Source of the DNA: Dictyoglomus thermophilum H-6-12
GTDB lineage: Bacteria; Dictyoglomota; Dictyoglomia; Dictyoglomales; Dictyoglomaceae
Direction: 5' to 3'
Assembly (NCBI RefSeq): GCF_000020965.1
Contig: NC_011297.1
Location: 496,001-560,000, forward strand
DNA: 64,000 nt
Part shown: positions 57,654-64,000 of the stretch, piece by piece
How positions within the stretch are numbered: position 1 is the first letter of the stretch
How the letters are laid out: each line of letters opens with the position of its first letter
Program-made: the position numbers and the translations under genes
The notes under the pieces: generated by a model
What the model was told of the DNA's origin: nothing
The model's input: the letters and a program-made list of their open reading frames with translations, nothing else
Databases searched by the model: none

Positions 57654-59999
57654 ATGGAAAAATTGGTACAAATTTGGAGAGAAAGTTTAATATTTAGGTT
57701 TTTGAATTCCTTAGAAATTAATATAAAATCTAAAATTGAACCCATAATTACTACATCGTTCTTTTTCCCCTTTTTCCATTTTGTTTTGGAATATTATCTT
57801 TATATTTTCCTATTTTTACTTCCTTTTTTATCATCAGGAAAAATAGCTATTGGGATTTTTATAGCTTTTGTCTTATGGTTGGTTGATACGTTCTTGGCAA
57901 AGGATAGGAGATTTTTTGAGACTCTTGATACTTTTACTTTGCTCTATATTATATTTATGTTGATAAACCTTGCATCGACCTTTTTCTCACCTTATTTAGT
58001 GCCTGCTATAAAAGGTTATTTAAAGTTTTGTGTCTATTTTGGTTTATTTTTGGTCTTTAGGGATGTATTTAAAGATAAGGAAAAGATTAAAAGAGCTTTA
58101 TTTGTTATACTTTTTTCTACTTTTTTATTATCTTTATACTGTTTGTATCAATGGATAATAAAAGTTCCTCCCCTTGCAGGTTGGGAGGATGTTGAATTTG
58201 TTGGTGAGAATGTAACCAGGGTTTATGGGACTCTTCAAAATCCAAATCTTCTTGGTGGTTATCTCATTGGTGTTTTTCCTTTTATTCTTTCTTCCATTTT
58301 TATTTTTAAATTTAAGAGTGTACCTATCTTTGCAACTTTGCTTTCTTTTCTATCTATAATTTGGACTTATTCAAGGGGAGCTTATTTGGGCTTTCTGTTT
58401 TCCATGCTTGTATATTTTTACTTTATTTTTAGGATTATTTGGGGTTATTTAACTAAAAAGCAAAGAAAAATCATATTTGCTTTTATCATTTTGCTGTTTT
58501 TTGTGGGACTTGGAATTTTAATTAAGTCTTCTTATCTTCAAAAAAGAATACTTTCAGCTTTTACATTGTGGGGACATTCTTCAAATGCTACAAGAATCGT
58601 AATATGGCAGAGATCTTTCAAAATATTTAGGGATTTCTTCTTGACGGGAATAGGTCTTGGTAATGACGTCTTTAGAAGAGTCTATGCTTTTTATATGGAA
58701 CCAAGGTTTACAGCTCTTGCCTCTTATAATCTTTTTATGGAGATAGGGATTGAGGGTGGTATATTTGCCCTTTTGGTTTTTCTCTTGATGCTTTATTATC
58801 TTTTTAGTAGGTTTATTAGAAAATACAATCTATGGAACTTGGATTATAAGGTAATTGGAATAACTGCTTTTGCTTCAATTGTTGCTCCTCTTTTTCATGG
58901 TTTTGTAGATACTATTTGGTATAGACCTTACCCGCAAATAATTTTTTGGTTTTCTGTTAGCATAATTATAAACTTATTCAAAGAAAATAAAGAGTCAAAA
59001 GTTTTGCTTTTTAACCTGGGTGGATTAGGAGATCAAATTCTCTTTCTTCCTGTTATAAAAGCCATTAAAGAAAAACTTAATCCTAAGATCACCATAATAA
59101 CGGAAAGAAGGGGCAGAAAAATTTATGATATTTTAAGAATGAATGTAATAGAATTTAATCCTAAGGAAAAGCTATCTTTAAAAGATACATTGTATCTCAT
59201 AGCAAAGTTACATAGGGAGAACTATGATTTGTCGATTTCTACAGGCAAATCTCCTTTTGTACCTATTTTTATGTATCTTGTAGGTGCACCTGTAAGGGCT
59301 GGTTATTATGAGAATCCATTAAGTTTTCTATACACCCATAAGGCATCTTCTAAGAGGAATGAATATATGGCAAGAGTTCATTTTAGACTGGTAGAGGCAA
59401 TTTTTAAGGACGTCTCTTACTCCAATCCTGAATTAGAGCTTTCAGAGGATATAAAAGAAGAGACAAAGAAGAATACTGAAAAATACAATCTAAGACCTTT
59501 CGAATATGTCTTACTTCACCCAGGAATAAGTAAGATGAGTATTAAAAGAGGAATAGATAGAAGATGGCCTATGGAGAATTGGATAGAATTAATAAAAAGG
59601 TTAAAAGAGAACGATATTGAGCATGTAATTATATATGGGCCTGATGAAGAAGATAGTATAAGGGATCTAAAGGAGGAGCTTCCAAATAGTAAATTCGTTT
59701 CTCCTAAATCGTTAGAAGAATTTCTGGGATGGATATATTATTCTAAAGTTATGGCATGTTTAGACTCTGCACCTTTACATCTCGGTGTCGCTCTTAAAAA
59801 GCCTATCGTTGCTCTTTTTGGACCTACAAATCCTATGGAGATTGTGCCTATGGAGCCTATTTACCAAGTAGTGAAAATAGATCTTCCTTGCGAACCCTGT
59901 CTTTGGGATAAAAGAAAAAGAGTTTGCGAAGCCTTAGATTGTATGAAGATTCCTGTAGATTTGGTGTGGGAAAAGTTAATGATCTTTATAAAGGGTTAA
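57654..59999 (+). CDS. fusion of O-antigen ligase-like membrane domain and GT9 heptosyltransferase-like domain
   Basis: A 781-residue two-domain protein. Residues 1-445 hold about 11-12 membrane helices with the Wzy/WaaL features NPNLLGGYLIGVFPF and WTYSRGAYLGF. Residues 449-781 form a soluble GT9 glycosyltransferase: LLFNLGGLGDQILFLPV, ITERRG, VLLHPG, RRWPMENWIEL, MACLDSAPLHLGVAL and LFGPTNPMEI. GT9 enzymes transfer heptose from ADP-heptose to lipid A core, and the ADP-heptose genes face it directly on the other strand. The fusion would couple glycan polymerisation or ligation to heptosyl transfer. Its 3' end overlaps the hldC-like gene by 24 bases. Confidence 0.87.
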   Translation: MEKLVQIWRESLIFRFLNSLEINIKSKIEPIITTSFFFPFFHFVLEYYLYIFLFLLPFLSSGKIAIGIFIAFVLWLVDTFLAKDRRFFETLDTFTLLYIIFMLINLASTFFSPYLVPAIKGYLKFCVYFGLFLVFRDVFKDKEKIKRALFVILFSTFLLSLYCLYQWIIKVPPLAGWEDVEFVGENVTRVYGTLQNPNLLGGYLIGVFPFILSSIFIFKFKSVPIFATLLSFLSIIWTYSRGAYLGFLFSMLVYFYFIFRIIWGYLTKKQRKIIFAFIILLFFVGLGILIKSSYLQKRILSAFTLWGHSSNATRIVIWQRSFKIFRDFFLTGIGLGNDVFRRVYAFYMEPRFTALASYNLFMEIGIEGGIFALLVFLLMLYYLFSRFIRKYNLWNLDYKVIGITAFASIVAPLFHGFVDTIWYRPYPQIIFWFSVSIIINLFKENKESKVLLFNLGGLGDQILFLPVIKAIKEKLNPKITIITERRGRKIYDILRMNVIEFNPKEKLSLKDTLYLIAKLHRENYDLSISTGKSPFVPIFMYLVGAPVRAGYYENPLSFLYTHKASSKRNEYMARVHFRLVEAIFKDVSYSNPELELSEDIKEETKKNTEKYNLRPFEYVLLHPGISKMSIKRGIDRRWPMENWIELIKRLKENDIEHVIIYGPDEEDSIRDLKEELPNSKFVSPKSLEEFLGWIYYSKVMACLDSAPLHLGVALKKPIVALFGPTNPMEIVPMEPIYQVVKIDLPCEPCLWDKRKRVCEALDCMKIPVDLVWEKLMIFIKG

Positions 60000-60470
60000 A
60001 ATTCTGTTTATTATTTGAGTTGTGGAGAATCCCTCTAAAAGTGGAACTATAATGACTTTTCCGCCATAACTTTTTACAATTTTTGCCTCAGGGAGATCTT
60101 CTTCTTTATAATCTCCTCCTTTTACATGAATATGAGGTTTGATGGTTCTTATTATATTTTCTGGGGTTTCTTCATCAAAAAGTACTGTGTAATCAACACA
60201 TTCTAAGCTGGATATTATTTTCAATCTGCTTTTTTCGTCAAAGATAAGTTTTTTTTCTCCTTTGATTTTTTTTACAGATTCATCACTGTTGATACCAACT
60301 ATCAAGATATCTCCAAGACTTTTAGCTTTTTCAAGGAGGGTGATATGACCTGGGTGTAGTATTTCGAAACAACCATTAGTAAAAACTATAATTTTATTCT
60401 CTTTCCTTAAATTATCGGCTATTTCTGATATCTCTTCTTTTGTTTTGATTTTTCTCTCAGAATTCCACAT
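59976..60470 (-). CDS. rfaE2: D-glycero-beta-D-manno-heptose 1-phosphate adenylyltransferase
   Basis: A 164-residue nucleotidyltransferase equal to the C-terminal half of HldE. FTNGCFEILHPGHITLLEKAK (residues 30-50) carries the HxGH site, INSDESVKKIKG follows, and HVKGGDYKEEDLPE is near 115. It forms ADP-D-glycero-D-manno-heptose from heptose 1-phosphate. It overlaps the kinase gene by 14 bases. Here kinase and adenylyltransferase are separate proteins, whereas enteric bacteria have them fused. Confidence 0.93.
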   Translation of the reverse strand: MWNSERKIKTKEEISEIADNLRKENKIIVFTNGCFEILHPGHITLLEKAKSLGDILIVGINSDESVKKIKGEKKLIFDEKSRLKIISSLECVDYTVLFDEETPENIIRTIKPHIHVKGGDYKEEDLPEAKIVKSYGGKVIIVPLLEGFSTTQIINRILTLYKDH

Positions 60471-61458
60471 AATTTTTATCTATTTTTATATTTTGAGGAA
60501 TTACTTGCACAATTTCTTCAGGAGTCACAGTACTAGTTCCTAATTTTCTCACCACTACACTAGCAGCAAAATTTGATATGAGAGCAGCTTCGAGAGAGTT
60601 TGCTCCACAAGATAGGGCTAAGGATAATGCAGATATTACAGTATCTCCAGCTCCTGTCACATCTCTAACCTCTACCTTAAGGGCAGGAATGTAATAGTAG
60701 GAATCTTTTTGATAAAGAAGCATTCCTTTTTCTCCTCTTGTAATGATTATTCCTTCCCCTTCTATTATTTCTAAGAGCTTTTGAGCACAAGATATGATAT
60801 CAAAGTTTTCCTCCATGTCTGTGGCAATCTTTGCCTCTTTTTCGTTAGGGGTGATGTAGTTTACTCCTTTGTACTTGGTAAAATCTTTTCCCTTCGGATC
60901 TGTTAATATTTTTTTACCTTTAGCTTTGGCAAGGTCAATAACCTTTTTTGTAAAAGAGGGTGTAAGTACTCCTTTTGCATAATCCGAAAGGAGAAAAAGA
61001 TCTATTTTGTCAATATTTTCCTCAACTTTTTTTAGTAAGTTTATCTCTATTTCCCCCTTTATAGGGTGTCTTTTTTCTCTATCCATTCTTACTACTTGTT
61101 GACTTAGTGCAATAAGTCTTGTCTTAGTAGTTGTAGGTCGTTCTTTATCTTTTATCATAAAGTTTTCTATTTCTTTTTGTTGAAGAAGATTTAAAATTTT
61201 TTCTGCTCCCTGATCATCTCCTACTACTCCAAAAAGGATAGGCTCTCCTCCGAGGCTTTTTATGTTATTAGCTACATTTCCTGCCCCTCCAAGCACATAT
61301 TTTTCTTCTTCAATTTCTAAAATAGGGACAGGAGCCTCAGGCGAGATTCTTTCAATCTTCCCTATGATGTATTCATCGATCATAATGTCACCTATTACTG
61401 CGATTCTTTTTCCTTTCCAAGATTGAGTTATTTCTAAGAGTCTTTCTCTAATATCCAT
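60457..61458 (-). CDS. rfaE1: D-glycero-beta-D-manno-heptose-7-phosphate kinase
   Basis: A 333-residue PfkB-family kinase, equal to the N-terminal half of Hld[17 protein letters not shown] near residue 20, [16 protein letters not shown] near 57, [12 protein letters not shown] near 190 and the catalytic [13 protein letters not shown] near 265 are in order. It phosphorylates heptose 7-phosphate at C1. It overlaps the GmhA-GmhB fusion gene by 25 bases. Confidence 0.93.
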   Translation of the reverse strand: MDIRERLLEITQSWKGKRIAVIGDIMIDEYIIGKIERISPEAPVPILEIEEEKYVLGGAGNVANNIKSLGGEPILFGVVGDDQGAEKILNLLQQKEIENFMIKDKERPTTTKTRLIALSQQVVRMDREKRHPIKGEIEINLLKKVEENIDKIDLFLLSDYAKGVLTPSFTKKVIDLAKAKGKKILTDPKGKDFTKYKGVNYITPNEKEAKIATDMEENFDIISCAQKLLEIIEGEGIIITRGEKGMLLYQKDSYYYIPALKVEVRDVTGAGDTVISALSLALSCGANSLEAALISNFAASVVVRKLGTSTVTPEEIVQVIPQNIKIDKNYVEF

Positions 61459-62504
61459 TTTGCTGCCTCCAATAAGTTTTTGGCTGAAAAATCAGCAAGA
61501 GGATCCTCCTTCCCTAATATTATGGTTTTACATCCAGCTTTTTTACCTGCTTCTACATCACTACTTTTGTCTCCAATCATATAAGATTTTTCTAAATCTA
61601 TATTCCAATCTTTTGCTGCTTGAAGTAACATTCCTGGGTTTGGTTTTCTGCATTCTCCCTCAAGATAAGGACAATAATAAAAATCATCTATATAGACTTC
61701 CTCTTTTGACAGAGTGTAGTATAAGTATCTATGGAATTTATCTACATCTTCTGTAGTATAGTAACCTCTCTCTACTCCAGACTGATTAGTCACTACAATA
61801 ATTAGAAATTTCTTTTGTAATAGTTTTAGAGCCTCTATCACATAGGGTAAAATTATCAGATCTTCTGGTTTATAAACATAACCTTTGTCTTCATTTATAG
61901 TCCCATCTCTATCAAGGAAAATAGCACGATTTTTAGATGGGAATAATTCTTCTTCTATTAGATCACATAAGATATGTCCTATGGTAATATGGGCTTCTTG
62001 AATATGGGGGGTCATGTGAAAGGGTACAACAATAGAGATATCAGCATATTTAATCATCTCTCCTCCGTTTTTTCCAGAGAGAGCTATGGTTGTTCCTTTA
62101 AGTTCTTTTGCTTTTTTTAAGGCTTTTACTACATTAGGAGAATTTCCTGATGTGCTTATCCCAATGACCACATCTTCTTCTTCTAAAAGAGCTTCAACCT
62201 GTCTTTCAAATACCTCATCGAATCCGTAATCATTAGATATAGAGGTAAGATTTGAAGAGTTTGTGGTAAGGGCGATGGCAGGAATGCCTTTTCTCTCTTT
62301 TAGAAATCTTCCTACAAGTTCTGCAACTATGTGCTGAGCATCTGCAGCGCTTCCCCCGTTTCCAAAAATAAGTACTTTTTTACCTTTTTTGTACTTTTCC
62401 ACAATCATCTTTGCAGCCTTTTTGATATCGGGTAGTAGATATTCTTCTACAAGTTTTAAGGTAAAGTTATGTTTCTTGAGTCTAACTTTTATTCTTTCTT
62501 CCAT
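61434..62504 (-). CDS. fusion of sedoheptulose-7-phosphate isomerase (GmhA) and heptose bisphosphate phosphatase (GmhB)
   Basis: A 356-residue bifunctional protein. Residues 1-185 are Gmh[21 protein letters not shown] (47-65), [11 protein letters not shown] (115-124) and [16 protein letters not shown] (169-184). Residues 192-356 are GmhB, a HAD phosphatase with [15 protein letters not shown] (Asp198, Asp200), [11 protein letters not shown] near 240, four zinc-site residues around [16 protein letters not shown], and [14 protein letters not shown]. It catalyses steps 1 and 3 of ADP-heptose synthesis, with the kinase encoded next performing step 2. It overlaps the UDP-sugar dehydrogenase gene by 1 base. 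Confidence 0.92.
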   Translation of the reverse strand: MEERIKVRLKKHNFTLKLVEEYLLPDIKKAAKMIVEKYKKGKKVLIFGNGGSAADAQHIVAELVGRFLKERKGIPAIALTTNSSNLTSISNDYGFDEVFERQVEALLEEEDVVIGISTSGNSPNVVKALKKAKELKGTTIALSGKNGGEMIKYADISIVVPFHMTPHIQEAHITIGHILCDLIEEELFPSKNRAIFLDRDGTINEDKGYVYKPEDLIILPYVIEALKLLQKKFLIIVVTNQSGVERGYYTTEDVDKFHRYLYYTLSKEEVYIDDFYYCPYLEGECRKPNPGMLLQAAKDWNIDLEKSYMIGDKSSDVEAGKKAGCKTIILGKEDPLADFSAKNLLEAAKWILEKDS

Positions 62505-63805
62505 TATTGCCTTCCTACTCCTTTATAAATAAATCCCATCTCTTTTATGGTTTTAGGATCGAGTAGGTTTACTCCATCAATTATTATAGGGGTTTTCATT
62601 ACATCTTTTATTTTTCTAAAATCTAATTCTTTAAACTCTTTCCATCCTGTGAGGATAACAAGACAATTGGAGTCTTTAGCTACATCGTAGGGATTATCAT
62701 AATACTCAATATCTTGAATTTCTTTTTTTGCCTCATCTATTCCTAATGGATCATAAGCTTTAATTTTCGCTCCATCATTCTTAAGCATTTTTATTATTCT
62801 TAGAGCCAATGAATTCCTTACATCATTTGTATCAGGTTTGAAGGTGAGTCCTAATATACCTATGGTTTGATTATCTAAAAATTCCCCTAAGAAGAATTTG
62901 ATTTTATAGATGATTTGTCTTATTTGATGCTCATTTTTTTCAAAAATACTTATAAGTAGACTTGGGTGATATCCCTCTTTTTCTGCCATTTTAATAAGGC
63001 CCATAAGATCTTTTCCTAAGCATGGTCCTCCAAATCCAATACCAGGCTGTAGATAATCTTTTCCTATTCTTTTGTCATATTTCATTCCTTCGATAACTTC
63101 TTTTATGTCAATTCCAAATTTTTCTGCAATATTTGCAATCTCATTTATGAAAGATATCCTCATGGCAAGAAAAGCGTTAGATGCGTATTTTATTAATATA
63201 GCAGCATTGGGGGATGTTACCACAATGGGAGCGTTTAATGGAAGGAAAACTTCTTTTAACTTTTCAATGGTTTCAGGGTTTTCTGCTCCTATAACTATAC
63301 GAGATGGGTTGAAAAAGTCGTAAACTGCATTTCCTTCTCTTAAAAACTCTGGAACAACAGCCAGTTCGAAATCTTGATCCTTACGTTTACCATATTTTTC
63401 AAATATTAGAGTTATCTTTTCTAAAGTTCCTATTGGAACAGTGCTTTTTATTGCTATTATTTTTTTATCCTTTATATTCTGAGCAAGATTCTCAGAGACT
63501 GATATTATTTGGGAAAGATCTACATTTCCATCTTCTTTAGGAGGAGTATTTACACATACAAAAATAATTTCTGAGTTTTCTAAAAGTTCTTGAATATTTG
63601 TGGTAAATGTTATTCTCTTATTTTCTATATTTCTCTTTAATAGTTCATCTATATTCTTCTCTTTAATTGGAGAGATGCCGTTTTTTAGTTTTTCGATTTT
63701 TTCATAGTCTACATCGAAGCAGGTTACTTTATTACCAAAATCAGCAAGACCAAGACCTGTTACAAGTCCTATATATCCTGTTCCTACAATACCTATCTTT
63801 CTCAA
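62504..63805 (-). CDS. UDP-glucose/UDP-sugar 6-dehydrogenase
   Basis: A 433-residue NAD-dependent dehydrogenase. It has the Rossmann motif [17 protein letters not shown] at the N-terminus, [14 protein letters not shown] near 150, the catalytic Cys in [13 protein letters not shown] near 262, and [15 protein letters not shown] in the C-terminal domain. It oxidises the sugar C6 to an acid for surface polysaccharide. The start is TTG 63805, because GAAGGAGG lies at ideal spacing, although the frame extends to 63847. UDP-glucose is the default substrate; UDP-ManNAc or UDP-GlcNAc relatives cannot be excluded. It is first in the ADP-heptose operon. Confidence 0.9.
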   Translation of the reverse strand: MRKIGIVGTGYIGLVTGLGLADFGNKVTCFDVDYEKIEKLKNGISPIKEKNIDELLKRNIENKRITFTTNIQELLENSEIIFVCVNTPPKEDGNVDLSQIISVSENLAQNIKDKKIIAIKSTVPIGTLEKITLIFEKYGKRKDQDFELAVVPEFLREGNAVYDFFNPSRIVIGAENPETIEKLKEVFLPLNAPIVVTSPNAAILIKYASNAFLAMRISFINEIANIAEKFGIDIKEVIEGMKYDKRIGKDYLQPGIGFGGPCLGKDLMGLIKMAEKEGYHPSLLISIFEKNEHQIRQIIYKIKFFLGEFLDNQTIGILGLTFKPDTNDVRNSLALRIIKMLKNDGAKIKAYDPLGIDEAKKEIQDIEYYDNPYDVAKDSNCLVILTGWKEFKELDFRKIKDVMKTPIIIDGVNLLDPKTIKEMGFIYKGVGRQ

Positions 63806-63854
63806 TGTTTCCTCCTTCAATGGTTTTTTCCTTAAAGATTTTATCACAAAATTT

Positions 63855-64000
63855 TTACTCTGTTCTACTCATCCTCCACTCTTGTCTATCTGGTGAGATG
63901 GATCTTAATTTCTCTATTGTGTTCTCCAAAACTTTTATGGTATAATCCAAGTCTTCCTTCTGGGTATATAAACCTATAGTAAATCTTATAGATCCTTGGG
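63855..64000 (-). CDS. cysteine desulfurase, C-terminal fragment (runs out of the window)
   Basis: The last 48 codons before TAA 63857-63855 read GSIRFTIGLYTQKEDLDYTI and then a helical tail ending SPDRQEW. The first part matches the C-terminal motif of NifS/IscS-type desulfurases (S.RFSLG.YT..EE.DYTI). The rest lies beyond base 64000. The gene ends 50 bases before the dehydrogenase start, with no terminator seen. Confidence 0.8.
   Translation of the reverse strand, partial: QGSIRFTIGLYTQKEDLDYTIKVLENTIEKLRSISPDRQEWRMSRTE

Overview
The window is AT-rich, gene-dense chromosomal DNA of an anaerobic, sugar-fermenting, diderm thermophile. The gene content resembles Dictyoglomus, perhaps D. turgidum: tandem GH5 glucanases behind an Opp-type transporter, a secreted GH57 enzyme, a D-lyxose-isomerase cupin, a KaiC-like ATPase and three M42 peptidases. 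The genus is a recollection from gene content and was not searched. An outer membrane is supported by a beta-barrel protein ending in phenylalanine and by an ADP-heptose pathway.

Layout. 0-11 kb: a LacI-type regulator diverges from an oppABCDF-like operon that continues into three GH5 genes, reading as a beta-glucan or mannan oligosaccharide uptake and hydrolysis locus. 11-16 kb: a beta-propeller-like exported protein and a heterodimeric ABC exporter. 16-21 kb: an operon for a barrel protein, a small secreted DOMON-like protein and a large secreted GH57 enzyme. 21-25 kb: an XRE/ImmA pair and three M42 aminopeptidases. 25-32 kb: endonuclease III, an aldo/keto reductase, a zinc dehydrogenase, a CvpA-like protein, a phosphoesterase, a ROK regulator and mnmA. 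32-34 kb: two frameshifted genes. 34-40.6 kb: trpEGDCFBA behind a tryptophan T-box. 40.6-44.9 kb: a second zinc dehydrogenase, a cyclodeaminase-like protein, an alpha-oxoamine synthase and lactate dehydrogenase. 45-53 kb: a KaiC-like ATPase with a helix-turn-helix partner, an RNA methyltransferase, MoxR/DUF58/membrane protein, D-lyxose isomerase and an enlarged RNase HIII. 52.8-57 kb: malEFG without an ATPase gene. 57-64 kb: an O-antigen-ligase/GT9 fusion facing an ADP-heptose operon, a UDP-sugar dehydrogenase and the 3' end of a cysteine desulfurase.

Regulation is unusually readable. The malE and barrel/GH57 promoters share a 14-bp palindrome close to CTAACACGTGTTAG, which links transport and extracellular hydrolysis of alpha-glucans into one regulon. 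These two operons and oppA also carry a near-perfect anti-Shine-Dalgarno complement (AGGAGGTGAT) in the 5' leader, 70-90 nt before the real start codon. It resembles the Bacillus STAB-SD mRNA stabiliser. In all three operons a stem-loop follows the first gene, which should favour high levels of the first, exported product.

The best candidates for new biology are this shared leader design, the KaiC-like/HTH two-gene unit, the RNase HIII with an added zinc ribbon, and the ligase/glycosyltransferase fusion.
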